From contig OY821775.1 in assembly GCA_963682175.1 (NCBI GenBank), positions 28,642,053 to 28,706,052 of the forward strand: a DNA stretch of 64,000 bases. Direction: 5' to 3'. Positions 33,385-45,206 of this stretch are shown here, piece by piece (position 1 is the first letter of the stretch; every line of letters starts with the position of its first letter). Source of the stretch: Triglochin maritima. Lineage: Eukaryota; Streptophyta; Magnoliopsida; Alismatales; Juncaginaceae. Under the pieces are notes generated by a model. The model saw only the letters and a program-made list of their open reading frames with translations. It had not been told where the DNA came from and made no database searches. The translations under genes and the position numbers were made by a program.

Positions 33385-36300
33385 AAGGAGAGAGTAAGAG
33401 GGAGATATACGAGGAGAAGAGGGAAGAGGAGAGAGAGGGGAAAAGAGGGAAGAGAGTCAAGAAGAAGAAGAGAGAAGGAAGAGGGAGAGAGAAGGAGAGA
33501 ATAGGGAAGGAGAGAGGAAACGAGAGAAGAGGAGATAGATAAGGGTAGAGAGATAGAGAAGGGAGAGCAGAGAGAGAAGGAGAGAGGATATAGAGAATGG
33601 AGAGAAGGGATAGAGGAGAGGGAAAAAGGGGAAGCGAGCGACAGAAGGAGAGGGAGAGAGTAGAAGAAGAGAGAAGGAGAGAGGATAAGGAGAGAGTTAG
33701 AAGGATAAGGAGAGAGGGAACGAGTGAGAAGGAGAAGAGAAAGTGGATAAGAGGGAGAACAAGAGAGAATGAGAAAAGGAGAAGCGAGACGATGCGAGAT
33801 GAGGAGAGAGAGAAAGAGGGAGAGGGACAAGAGGGAGAGGGCGGAGAGAGAAAGGAGAGTGGGAGAAGAAGGAGACGAAGAGAAGGAGAAGAGGGAAGAG
33901 GAGGGGAGAGTTGGAGAAGAAAAGAGAGACGGAGAGCGAGAACGAGAGATAGAGAAGGGAGAGATGAGAGTGGAGAAAAGAGGACAAGAAGAGTAGAGAG
34001 AGAAGGAGGGGGAGAGAGGAAGAGAAAAGAGTAGAGGGGAGAGAAGGAAGAGAAGATAAAGAAGGGAAAGGGAGGGAAAAGGAGAAACGAGTGAAGTAGA
34101 GGGAGGAGAGAGGACGGAGAAGAAGGAAGAGAGAGAGCGAGAGATGGAGGGGAAGAAGGAGGGAGTGGAGAAGAGGATAAGAGGGAGATAGAGAATGAAG
34201 GAGAATAAGAGGGAAGAGGCGTGATAGAAGGAGAGAGGGCACGAGAGAGGTAGAGAAGCGAGGGAAGGAGGAGAGAAGAGGAAGAGAGAGAAGGAAGAGA
34301 GGGGAAGTAGAGGGGAGAAAGGAGAAGATATATGGGGAGAAGGAGTGGGATAGAAGGAGAGAGAGAGAGAGACAGAGAGAGAGGAGGAGAAGGGAAAGAG
34401 GAGGATAGGGAAGGAGAAGAGGGAGAGAGAAGAAGAAGAGAGATGGATAAGAAGGGAGAGGAGAAGGAGAGCGAATCGGAGGGAGATAGAGATGAAGAGA
34501 GGGAGAAGAGGGAAGGAGAAGAGGGAAGAGTGGGAGAGAGATACAAGAGAGAAGAGAGAGGGGTAGAGAGGTAGTGTGAGAAATACAGAGGGAAGGAAGA
34601 GACGGAGAGAGAGAGAAGGAGAGGAGAGAGAAGGAGAGGGAGAAAAGGAGAAGGGAGAGAAAGCAGGAGAGAGGGAGATAAAGAGAGAGGGATATGGAGA
34701 AGAGGGATAAAGGAGGGAGGGTGAGAAGAAAGAGAAAGACGGAGAAGGAGAGAGAAAATGAGAAGGGAGAAGGGAGGAGGAGAAGGATAATGAGAACGAG
34801 AGAGGCGAGAGGAGGGAAGAGAGAGAGAAGAGGAGAGAAGGAGAGGAGAGGTAGGTAGAGAAGTCAAGGAGAAGAGAGAAGGGAGGGAGAGAGAGAGAGA
34901 ATGAGAAAAGGAGAAGCGAGAGGATGCGAGATGAGGAGAGAGAGAAAGAGAGAGAGAGGGACAAGAGGGAGAGGGCGGAGAGAGAAAGGAGAGTGGGAGA
35001 AGAAGGAGATGAAGAGAAGGAGAAGAGGGAAGAGGAGGGGAGAGGTGGAGAAGAAAAGAGAGACGGAGAGCGAGAATGAGAGATAGAGAAAGGAGAGATG
35101 AGAGTGGAGAAAAGAGGACAAGAAGAGTAGAGAGAGAAGGAGGGGGGATAGAGGAAGAGAAAAGAGTAGAGGGGAGAGGGGAGAGAAGGAAGAGAGGTCA
35201 AAGAAGGGAAAGGGAGGGAAAAGGAGAAACGAGAGAAGTAGAGGGAGGAGAGAGGACGGAGAAGAAGGAAGAGAGAGAGCGAGAGATGGAGGGGAAGAAG
35301 GACGGAGTGGAGAAGAGGATAAGAGGGAGATAGAGAAAGAAGGAGAATAAGAGGGAAGAGGCGTGAGAGAAGGAGAGAGGGCACGAGAGAGGTAGAGAAG
35401 CGAGGGAAGGAGGAGAGAAGAGGAAGAGAGAGAAGGAAGAGAGGGGAAGTAGAGGGGAGAAAGGAGAAGATATATGGGGAGAAGGAGTGGGATAGAACGA
35501 GAGAGAGCGAGAGACGGAGAGAGAGAAGGAGAAGGGAAAGAGGAGGATAGGGAAGGATAGGAAGAGGGAGAGAGAAGAAGAAGAGAGATGGATAAGAAGG
35601 GAGAGGAGAAGGAGAGGCAATCGGAGGGAGATAGAGATGAAGAGAGGGAGAAGAGGGAAGAGTGGGAGAGAGGTACAGGAGAGAAGAGAGAGGGGTAGAG
35701 AGGTAGTGTGAGAAATACAGAGGGAAGGAAGAGACTGAGAGAGAGAGAATGGAGAGGAGAGAGAAGGAGAGGGAGAAAAGGAGAAGGGAGAGAAAGCAGG
35801 AGAGAGGGAGATAAAGAGAGAGGGATAAGGAGAAGAGGGATAAAGGAGGGAGGGAGAGAAGAAAGAGAAAGACGGAGAAGGAGAGAGAAAATGAGAAGGG
35901 GGAAGGATAATGAGAACGAGAGAGGAGAGAGGAGGGAAGAGAGAAGAGGAGAGAAGGAGAGGAGAGGTAGGTAGAGAAGTCAAGGAGAAGAGAGAAGGGA
36001 GGGAGAGAGAGAGAAGGACAGAGACAGAGAAGAGAAAAGAGGGATAGGGATTGGGAGAGAAGAGAGAAGGACAGAGACAGAGAAGAGAAAAGAGGGATAG
36101 GGATTGGGAGAGAAGAGAGAAGGAGAATAGGAAAGAGGTGAGAGAGATGGGAAGAGAGAGGAGGGAGAAGAAGGGAGAGAGATCGAGAGGAGTAGAAGGA
36201 GTTAGTGGGGGCGGGGATAAGAAGGAGAGGGGTAAGAGGGAGATAGAGAAGGAGAAAGAGGAGAGCAAGGATAAGAAGAGAGAGAGATAAGAAGAGCGAG

Positions 36301-36573
36301 AAGGAGAGAGGAGAGAGGGAGGGGAACGAGAGGGAGATGACGAGATAACGAAGGGACGGTGAGAGAAAAGAGGAGACTAGAGGGGGAACGAGAGGAGACG
36401 GAGGGACAAGAGGAGAAGGAGAGAGAGAGCGGGAGAGAGAGAAGGAGAGGGGAGGAGAGAGAGGGTGGGGGAGAAGAGGGAGGGGACGAGAGGAGACGGA
36501 GGGATGAGAGGAGAGAGAAGAGAAGTAGAGAGAGAGCGGAGGAGAGGAAGAGAGGGAGAAGAGAGGAGAGAGA

Positions 36574-36613
36574 GAAGAAGAAGAAGAAGAAGAAAAAGAA
36601 GAAGAAGAAGAAG
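36574..36613 (+). repeat. (GAA)n microsatellite of the satellite unit
   Basis: About 13 repeats with an AAAAAG interruption like that at 22597-22635, suggesting the two units are related. Confidence 0.82.
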
Positions 36614-36956
36614 GATAGAGGAGGAGAGGTTGAACGAGAGAATGAGAAGAGGATAGAGAAGGAAAGGAGGAGGAGAGGGAATAGGGAAGGGAACGGGATA
36701 GAGAAGGGAGGGTAGAGATAGAGAGTGAGAGAGAGAAGGAGCGAGAGAGATAGAGGAGGAGAGACGAAACGGGAGAGGAGAGAGATAAGGAGAAAGAGAA
36801 GGGGAGAGGAGGAGAGAAAAGGGAGAAGGGAGTGAGTGATAAAGGAAAGATGAGGGAAGAGGATAGGAGAGAGGAGAAGAGGGAGAAGGGGAGAGGAGAA
36901 GGGAGAGAGAGAACGGGAAGAGGAGCAATGAAGGGAAGGAGGAGATAGTGAGAGAA

Positions 36957-37080
36957 GGTGTCCCCCCTCCTTCTCATCCTCCCTCTACTCCTCTAGTTCC
37001 CTTCTCGTTATCCTCTCTCTTCTTCTCCTTCTCCCCCTCTCACTCCTCTCTTCCTTCTATCCATGTAAGGATAACGAGAG
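36957..37080. repeat. Pyrimidine island 8
   Basis: Consensus island, followed by AAGGTTAGAG as at 22960. Confidence 0.9.
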
Positions 37081-39492
37081 AAGGTTAGAGTAAGAGGGAG
37101 ATATACGAGGAGAAGAGGGAAGAGGAGAGAGAGGGGAAAAGAGGGAAGAGAGTCAAGAAGAAGAAGAGAGAAGGAAGAGGGAGAGAGAAGGAGAGAGGAA
37201 ATGAGAGAAGAGGAGATAGATAAGGTTAGAGAGATAGAGAAGGGAGAGCAGAGAGAGAAGGAGAGAGGAGATAGAGAATGGAGAGAAGGGAGAGAGGAGA
37301 GGGAAAAAGGGGAAGCGAGCGACAGAAGGAGAGGGAGAGAGTAGAAGAAGAGAGAAGGAGAGAGGATAAGGAGAGAGTTAGAAGGATAAGGAGAGAGGGA
37401 ACGAGTGAGAAGGAGAAGAGAAAGTGGATAAGAGGGAGAACGAGAGAGAATGAGAAAAGGAGAAGCGAGAGGATGCGAGATGAGGAGAGAGAGAAAGAGA
37501 GAGAGAGGGACAAGAGGGAGAGGGCGGAGAGAGAAAGGAGAGTGGGAGAAGAAGGAGACGAAGAGAAGGAGAAGAGGGAAGAGGAGGGGAGAGGTGGAGA
37601 AGAAAAGAGAGACGGAGAGCGAGAATGAGAGATAGAGAAGGGAGAGATGAGAGTGGAGAAAAGAGGACAAGAAGAGTAGAGAGAGAAGGAGGGGGGAGAG
37701 AGGAAGAGAAAAGAGTAGAGGGGAGAGACGGAAGAGAGGATAAAGAAGGGAAAGGGAGGGAAAAGGAGAAACGAGAGAAGTAGAGGGAGGAGAGAGGACG
37801 GAGAAGAAGGAAGAGAGAGCGAGAGATGGAGGGGAAGAAGGAGGGAGTGGAGAAGAGGATAAGAGGGAGATAGAGAATGAAGGAGAATAAGAGGGAAGAG
37901 GTGTGAGAGAAGGAGAGAGGGCACGAGAGAGGTAGAGAAGCGAGGGAAGGAGGAGAGAAGAGGAAGAGAGAGAAGGAAGAGAGGGGAAGTAGAGGGGAGA
38001 AAGGAGAAGATATATGGGGAGAAGGAGTGGGATAGAAGGAGAGAGAGCGAGAGACGGAGAGAGAGCAGGAGAAGGGAAAGAGGAGGATAGGGAAGGATAG
38101 GAAGAGGGAGAGAGAAGAAGAAGAGAGATGGATAAGAAGGGAGAGGAGACGGAGAGGGAATCGGAGGGAGATAGAGATGAAGAGAGGGAGAAGAGAGAAG
38201 GAGAAGAGGGAAGAGTGGGAGAGAGGTAAAGGAGAGAAGAGAGAAGGGTAGAGAGGTAGTGTCAGAAATACAGAGGGAAGGAAGAGACGGAGAGAGAGAG
38301 AATGGAGAGGAGAGAGAAGGAGAGGGAGAAAAGGAGAAGGGAGAGAAAGCAGGAGAGAGGGTGATAAAGAGAGAGGGATAAGGAGAAGAGGGATAAAGGA
38401 GGGAGGGAGAGAAGAAAGAGAAAGACGGAGAAGGAGAGAGAAAATGAGAAGGGAGAAGGGAGGAGGAGAAGGATAATGAGAACGAGAGAGGAGAGAGGAG
38501 GGAAGAGAGAGAAGAGGAGAGAAGGACAGGAGAGGTAGGTAGAGAAGTCAAGGAGAAGAGAGAAGGGAGGGAGAGAGAGAGAAGAACAGAGACAGAGAAG
38601 AGAAAAGAGGGATAGGGATTGGGAGAGAAGAGAGAAGGACAGAGACTGAGAAGAGAAAAGAGGGATAGGGATTGGGAGAGAAGAGAGAAGGAGAATAGGA
38701 AAAAGGTGAGAGAGATGGGAAGAGAGAGGAGGGAGAAGAAGGGAGAGAGATCGAGAGGAGTAGAAGGAGTTAGTGGGGGAGGGGGATAAGAAGGAGAGGG
38801 GTAAGAGGGAGATAGAGAAGGAGAAAGAGGAGAGCAAGGATAAGAGGAGAGAGAGATAAGAAGAGCGAGAAGGAGAGAGGGAGGGGAACGAGAGGGAGAT
38901 GACGAGATAAAGAAGGGACGGTGAGAGAAAAGAGGAGACTAGATGGGGAACGAGAGGAGACGTAGGGACAAGAGGAGAAGGAGAGAGAGAGAGGGAGAGA
39001 GAGAAGGAGGGGGGAGGAGAGAGAGGGAGAGGGAGAAGAGGGAGGGGACGAGAGGAGACGGAGGGATGAGTGGAGAGAGAAGAGAAGTAGAGAGAGAGCG
39101 GAGGAGAGGGAGAAGAGGGGAGAGAGAGAAAAAGAAGAAGAAGAAGGATAGAGGAGGAGAGGTTGAACGAGAGAATGAGAAGAGGATAGAGAAGGAAAGG
39201 AGGAGGAGAGGGAATATGGAGGGGAACGGGATAGAGAAGGGAGGGTAGAGATAGAGAGTGAGAGAGAGAAGGAGCGAGAGAGATAGAGGAGGAGAGACGA
39301 AACGACGGGAGAGGGGAGAGATAAGGAGAAAGAGAAGGGGAGAGGAGGAGGGAAAATGGAGAAGGGAGTGAGTGATAAAAGAAAGATGAGGGAAGAGGAT
39401 AGGAGAGAGGAGAAGAGGGAGAAGGGGAGAGGAGAAGGGAGAGAGAGAACGGGAGGAGGAGCAATGAAGGGAAGGAGGAGATAGAGAGAGAA

Positions 39493-39616
39493 GGTGTCCC
39501 CCCTCCTTCTCATCCTCCCTCTACTCCTCTAGTTCCCTTCTCGTTATCCTCTCTCTTCTTCTCCTTCTCCCCCTCTCACTCCTCTCTTCCTTCTATCCAT
39601 GTAAGGATAACGAGAG
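39493..39616. repeat. Pyrimidine island 9
   Basis: Both arms intact, followed by GAGGAGAGTGTAAG, a form shared with 47451. Confidence 0.9.
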
Positions 39617-39805
39617 GAGAGTGTAAGAGGGAGATATACGAGGAGAAGAGGGAAGAGGAGAGAGAGGGGAAAAGAGGGAAGAGAGTCAAGAAGAAGAAGA
39701 GAGAAGGAAGAGGGAGAGAGAAGGAGAGAATAGGGAAGGAGAGAGGAAACGAGAGAAGAGGAGATAGATAAGGGTAGAGAGATAGAGAAGGGAGTGCAGA
39801 GAGAG

Positions 39806-41220
39806 ACCAAAGTCATGCCCAAAGTGTGCCTCCTTTTGCCACTCGGGTGAGGCTTGTGGCAAGAAGGCCACTCGACGCGAATGGCGGGAAGTTAGTGGAG
39901 CACAAGTGGCAAAGCCGCCGGTGAGGAAGGAAAATCCGAAAAAGCCAGCCATGTTAATGGATAAACAACACCCATCCGAGGTAGATGGGGATGAGGACGT
40001 GAACAATGATGCGGGGGAGGAAGAAAAATGCGAAGAATTGGTGTTGGTGGAGCTCGCCGGAGTTGCCACCGGAGCTGCCGCCGGCCAGGCCACAGGAGGA
40101 GGAGGAGGAACGGTCCTCCTGGATGAGGAGGAGGAGGAGGGGGCACGTGAGGGATCATGTGTGCTAGGGGGGACAAGTTCTTCCATGGTTGTTGGAGGGA
40201 AAGCAAAAGAAGCCAATGAGGATTTGCCACATCAAAAGAAGAATGGAGAGGAAGCTTTGGCAGCCATGAAAGCCACTAGGGAGGCGCCACGTGGAGGGGA
40301 GAAGAGGCAAAAGGTTGTTTTCCTCTTTAGGGACCACAATGAGGATAAGGTTGGAAGAGAAATTCAAATGTGTGGGGACCAAAGGCATGTGTGTGCACAT
40401 GGGGACCATGGAGGAAAAAATGGGGACCATGGACCACATGGTGCACTTGGTGACCACGAATTTGAAATGTGGAGGGAAGAGGAGTTTTCTTTGGGCTCTC
40501 ATTTTGAAGGTGAAAATTTATGTGATGGGCCTTCCCTTGGGCTGAATCGTTGGCTACAATTTGGGCCCATTGGACCACATAGGGGTCATGAAGAAGTGGG
40601 GGCAATTCAGGTGGAGAAACTTCATGGAGATACCGGGAGGGAGAAAGCTCGACTACGCTCCCCACCACCCTCGGTGGATCTAGATGAGATATCCCCTCAA
40701 GCTGGATTCCAAGGCGTTCGTGAGGCCGCGCTAAGGCAACAACGAGCAAAGATTGGGGAGCCAAGTACACCAACACGTGAGGACCTCACGCCGAGTGATA
40801 TTGAGGAGGCTGCGATCTTTGGCCTTGACCATGCCGAGTATAAACGCCTGAGGGATAAGTTTGAAAGCATGGAGACAGACTACGAAGATCTAGAGGAGCC
40901 ATGGAGCTATGGCTCGGGGAGTCAAGTCGTGAGAGGCTACCTTGGAAAAGACAAGACGAGTCAAAAGAAATCAAAGAAGAAGGAGAAGCGAAGGAAAGGG
41001 AGACGATGAGTGAACGAGTGCTATACTCGAGACGTAGGATCTAGGATATGTTGTTAGATTAGCGCGAGTCAATGTAACGTTTAAATTTTCGCGATATGAA
41101 CTGCTCAAGCTAGGGCAGTTCCTAGCATTCCATTGTATGTTTTTTTGCATGTACGTTTATTGAGGCATCAATAAATTTAGCGGCTCTGCCGAGACCGCCC
41201 TTTTATTTTGCAAAAAAAAA
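39806..41220 (+). mobile_element. E2, ORF1-only LINE-like element, copy 2
   Basis: Same 5' truncation point, same 16-bp target-site duplication (39790-39805 with the diagnostic T; 41221-41236) and same 3' UTR as E1, with an uninterrupted A9 tail. It is embedded in a satellite unit repeated with E3 and E4 at 3988- and 3970-bp intervals. It was therefore copied as DNA with the satellite, not inserted independently. Confidence 0.9.
39813..41009 (+). CDS. E2 ORF1 C-terminal fragment, uninterrupted frame
   Basis: Frame open from the truncated 5' edge to TGA at 41007-41009, about 398 codons; the first in-frame ATG is at 39951. Order: zinc knuckle CPKCASFCHSGEAC, acidic and Gly-rich linker, GDHGG repeats, SPPPSVDLDEISPQ, then the EYKRLRDKFES...SYGSGSQVVRGYL domain and a basic tail. 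With the N-terminal DUF4283-like domain missing it is unlikely to be a working ORF1, but the frame is intact, unlike E1 and E3. Nothing shows that it is expressed. Confidence 0.7.
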   Translation, partial: SCPKCASFCHSGEACGKKATRREWREVSGAQVAKPPVRKENPKKPAMLMDKQHPSEVDGDEDVNNDAGEEEKCEELVLVELAGVATGAAAGQATGGGGGTVLLDEEEEEGAREGSCVLGGTSSSMVVGGKAKEANEDLPHQKKNGEEALAAMKATREAPRGGEKRQKVVFLFRDHNEDKVGREIQMCGDQRHVCAHGDHGGKNGDHGPHGALGDHEFEMWREEEFSLGSHFEGENLCDGPSLGLNRWLQFGPIGPHRGHEEVGAIQVEKLHGDTGREKARLRSPPPSVDLDEISPQAGFQGVREAALRQQRAKIGEPSTPTREDLTPSDIEEAAIFGLDHAEYKRLRDKFESMETDYEDLEEPWSYGSGSQVVRGYLGKDKTSQKKSKKKEKRRKGRR

Positions 41221-43793
41221 GGGAGAGCAGAGAGAGAAGGAGAGAGGAGATAGAGAATGAAGAGAAGGGAGAGAGAGGAGAGGGAAAAAGGGGAAGCGAG
41301 CGACAGAAGGAGAGGGAGAGAGTAGAAGAAGAGAGAAGGAGAGAGGATAAGGAGAGAGTTAGAAGGATAAGGAGAGAGGGAACGAGTGAGAAGGAGAAGA
41401 GAAAGTGGATAAGAGGGAGAACGAGAGAGAATGAGAAAAGGAGAAGCGAGAGGATGCGAGATGAGGAGAGAGAGAAAGAGAGAGAGAGAGAGGGACAAGA
41501 GGGAGAGGGCGGAGAGAGAAAGGAGAGTGGGAGAAGAAGGAGACGAAGAGAAGGAGAAGAGGGAAGAGGAGGGGAGAGGTGGAGAAGAAAAGAGAGACGG
41601 AGAGCGAGAATGAGAGATAGAGAAGGGAGAGATGAGAGTGGAGAAAAGAGGACAAGAAGAGTAGAGAGAGAAGGAGGGGGGAGAGAGGAAGAGAAAAGAG
41701 TAGAGGGGAGAGAAGGAAGAGAGGATAAAGAATGGAAAGGGAGGGAAAAGGAGAAACGAGAGAAGTAGAGGGAGGAGAGAGGACGGAGAAGAAGGAAGAG
41801 AGAGCGAGAGATGGAGGGGAAGAAGGAGGGAGTGGAGAAGAGGATAAGAGGGAGATAGAGAATGAAGGAGAATAAGTGGGAAGAGGCGTGAGAGAAGGAG
41901 AGAGGGCACGAGAGAAGTAGAGAAGCGAGGGAAGGAGGAGAGAAGAGGAAGAGAGTGAAGAGAGGGGAAGTAGAGGGGAGAAAGGAGAAGATATATGGGG
42001 AGAAGGAGTGGGATAGAAGGAGAGAGAGCGAGAGACGGAGAGAGAGGAGGAGAAGGGAAAGAGGAGGATAGGGAAGGATAGGAAGAGGGAGAGAGAAGAA
42101 GAAGAGAGATGGATAAGAAGGGAGAGGAGAAGGAGAGGGAATCGGAGGGAGATAGAGATGAAGAGAGGGAGAAGAGAGAAGGAGAAGAGGGAAGAGTGGG
42201 AGAGAGGTAAAGGAGAGAAGAGAGAAGGGTAGAGAGGTAGTGTCAGAAATACAGAGGGAAGGAAGAGACGGAGAGAGAGAGAATGGAGAGGAGAGAGAAG
42301 GAGAGGGAGAAAAGGAGAAGGGAGAGAAAGCAGGAGAGAGGGTGATAAAGAGAGAGGGATAAGGAGAAGAGGGATAAAGGAGGGAGGGAGAGAAGAAAGA
42401 GAAAGACGGAGAAGGAGAGAGAAAATGAGAAGGGAGAAGGGAGGAGGAGAAGGATAATGAGAACGAGAGAGGAGAGAGGAGGGAAGAGAGAGAAGAGGAG
42501 AGAAGGACAGGAGAGGTAGGTAGAGAAGTCAAGGAGAAGAGAGAAGGGAGGGAGAGAGAGAGAAGAACAGAGACAGAGAAGAGAAAAGAGGGATAGGGAT
42601 TGGGAGAGAAGAGAGAAGGACAGAGACAGAGAAGAGAAAAGAGGGATAGGGATTGGGAGAGAAGAGAGAAGGAGAATAGGAAAAAGGTGAGAGAGATGGG
42701 AAGAGAGAGGAGGGAGAAGAAGGGAGAGAGATCGAGAGGAGTAGAAGGAGTTAGTGGGGGAGGGGGATAAGAAGGAGAGGGGTAAGAGGGAGATAGAGAA
42801 GGAGAAAGAGGAGAGCAAGGATAAGAGGAGAGAGAGATAAGAAGAGCGAGAAGGAGAGAGGAGAGAGGGAGGGGAACGAGAGGGAGATGACGAGATAAAG
42901 AAGGGACGGTGAGAGAAAAGAGGAGACTAGAGGGGGAACGAGAGGAGACGTAGGGACAAGAGGAGAAGGAGAGAGAGAGAGGGAGAGAGAGAAGGAGGGG
43001 GGAGGAGAGAGAGGGAGAGGGAGAAGAGGGAGGGGACGAGAGGAGACGGAGGGATGAGTGGAGAGAGAAGAGAAGTAGAGAGAGAGCGGAGGAGAGGGAG
43101 AAGAGGGGAGAGAGAGAAAAAGAAGAAGAAGAAGGATAGAGGAGGAGAGGTTGAACGAGAGAATGAGAAGAGGATAGAGAAGGAAAGGAGGAGGAGAGGG
43201 AATAGGGAAGGGAACGGGATAGAGAAGGGAGGGTAGAGATAGAGAGTGAGAGAGAGAAGGAGCGAGAGAGATAGAGGAGGAGAGACGAAACGGCGGGAGA
43301 GGAGAGAGATAAGGAGAAAGAGAAGGGGAGAGGAGGAGGGAAAATGGAGAAGGGAGTGAGTGATAAAAGAAAGATGAGGGAAGAGGATAGGAGAGAGGAG
43401 AAAAGGGAGAAGGGGAGAGGAGAAGGGAGAGGGAGAACGGGAAGAGGAGCAATGAAGGGAAGGAGGAGATAGAGAGAGAAGGTGTCCCCCCTCCTTCTCA
43501 TCCTCCCTCTACTCCTCTAGTTCCCTTCTCGTTATCCTCTCTCTTCTTCTCCTTCTCCCCCTCTCACTCCTCTCTTCCTTCTATCCATGTAAGGATAACG
43601 AGAGGAGAGAGTAAGAGGGAGATATACGAGGAGAAGAGGGAAGAGGTGAGAGAGGGGAAAAGAGGGAAGAGAGTCAAGAAGAAGAAGAGAGAAGGAAGAG
43701 GGAGAGAGAAGGAGAGAATAGGGAAGGAGAGAGGAAACGAGAGAAGAGGAGATAGATAAGGGTAGAGAGATAGAGAAGGGAGTGCAGAGAGAG
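41221..43793 (+). repeat. Polypurine satellite array, segment 5
   Basis: Between E2 and E3, with one island at 43481. Including E2, this is one full repeat of a 3.99-kb compound unit. It carries the GTCAGAAATACAG variant (42242) where units outside this cluster have GTGAGAAATACAG. The first 16 bases are the right E2 target copy and the last 16 (43778-43793) the left E3 one. No gene. Confidence 0.93.
43481..43604. repeat. Pyrimidine island 10
   Basis: Both arms intact, 3988 bp after island 9, followed by GAGGAGAGAGTAAG. Confidence 0.9.
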
Positions 43794-45206
43794 ACCAAAG
43801 TCATGCCCAAAGTGTGCCTCCTTTTGCCACTCGGGTGAGGCTTGTGGCAAGAAGGCCACTCGACGCGAATGGCGGGAAGTTAGTGGAGCACAAGTGGCAA
43901 AGCCGCCGGCGAGGAAGGAAAATCCGAAAAAGCCAGCCATGTTAATGGACAAACAACACCCATCCGAGGTAGATGGGGATGAGGACGTGAACAATGATGC
44001 GGGGGAGGAAGAAAAATGCGAAGAATTGGTGTTGGTGGAGCTCGCCGGAGTTGCCACCGGAGCTGCCGCCGGCCAGGCCACAGGAGGAGGAGGAGGAACG
44101 GTCCTCCTGGATGAGGAGGAGGAGGAGGGGGCACGTGAGGGATCATGTGTGCTAGGGGGGACAAGTTCTTCCATGGTTGTTGGAGGGAAAGCAAAAGAAG
44201 CCAATGAGGATTTGCCACATCAAAAGAAGAATGGAGAGGAAGCTTTGGCAGCCATGAAAGCCACTAGGGAGGCGCCACGTGGAGGGGAGAAGAGGCAAAA
44301 GGTTGTTTTCCTCTTTAGGGACCACAATGAGGATAAGGTTGGAAGAGAAATTCAAATGTGTGGACCAAAGGCATGTGTGTGCACATGGGGACCATGGAGG
44401 AAAAAATGGGGACCATGGACCACATGGTGCACTTGGGGACCACGAATTTGAAATGTGGAGGGAAGAGGAGTTTTCTTTGGGCTCTCATTTTGAAGGTGAA
44501 AATTTATGTGATGGGCCTTCCCTTGGGCTGAATCGTGGGCTACAATTTGGGCCCAGTGGACCACATAGGGGTCATGAAGAAGAGGGGGCAATTCAGGTGG
44601 AGAAACTTCATGGAGATACCGGGAGGGAGAAAGCTCGACTACGCTCCCCACCACCCTCGGTGGATCTAGATGAGATATCCCCTCAAGCTGGATTCCAAGG
44701 CGTTCGTGAGGCCGCGCTAAGGCAACAACGAGCAAAGATTGGGGAGCCAAGTACACCAACACGTGAGCACCTCACGCCGAGTGATATTGAGGAGGCTGCG
44801 ATCTTTGGCCTTGACCATGCCGAGTATAAACGCCTGAGGGATAAGTTTGAAAGCATGGAGACAGACTACGAAGATCCAGAGGAGCCATGGAGCTATGGCT
44901 CGGGGAGTCAAGTCGTGAGAGGCTACCTTGGAAAAGACAAGACGAGTCAAAAGAAATCAAAGAAGAAGGAGAAGCGAAGGAAAGGGAGACGATGAGTGAA
45001 CGAGTGCTATACTCGAGACGTAGGATCTAGGATCTGTTGTTAGATTAGCGCGAGTCAATGTAACGTTTAAATTTTCGCGATATGAACTGCTCAATCTAGG
45101 GCAGTTCCTAGCATTCCATTGTATGTTTTTTGGCATGTACGTTTATTGAGGCATCAATAAATTTAGCGGCTCTGCCGAGACCGCCCTTTTATTTTGCAAA
45201 AAAAAA
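43794..45206 (+). mobile_element. E3, ORF1-only LINE-like element, copy 3
   Basis: Same boundaries and target-site duplication (43778-43793 and 45207-45222) as E1, E2 and E4. It is 2 bp shorter because GGGG has become GG at about 44362. Confidence 0.9.
43801..44995 (+). pseudogene. E3 ORF1 fragment, 2-bp deletion
   Basis: Identical in layout to the E2 frame (knuckle, linker, GDH repeats, SVDLDEISPQ, C-terminal domain). The loss of two G at about 44362 moves the second half into another frame, which then stays open to TGA 44993-44995. A further difference is EHLTPSD where the other copies have EDLTPSD. Confidence 0.85.

Larger units (their letters stand above)
32707..39805 (+). repeat. Polypurine satellite array, segment 4
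   Basis: 7.1 kb with three pyrimidine islands (33261, 36957, 39493), spaced 3696 and 2536 bp. The long spacing contains a partial duplication: AATGAGAAAAGGAGAAGCG at about 33767 recurs at about 34899, joined inside a GAGAGAG run, so about 1.13 kb is repeated. The spacing from island 6 to island 7 (5328 bp) becomes 2534 bp after D and one target copy are removed. The first 17 bases are the right D target copy and the last 16 (39790-39805) the left E2 one. No gene is present. Confidence 0.93.

Noticed and set aside
33312..36977. 1221-codon open frame on the minus strand, and many others of 100-630 codons rich in Ser, Leu, Phe and Pro
   Set aside because: All three stop codons need A or G next to T, so a nearly pure CT strand has almost no stops. 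The frames coincide with the satellite, overlap each other in two frames and have no domain.
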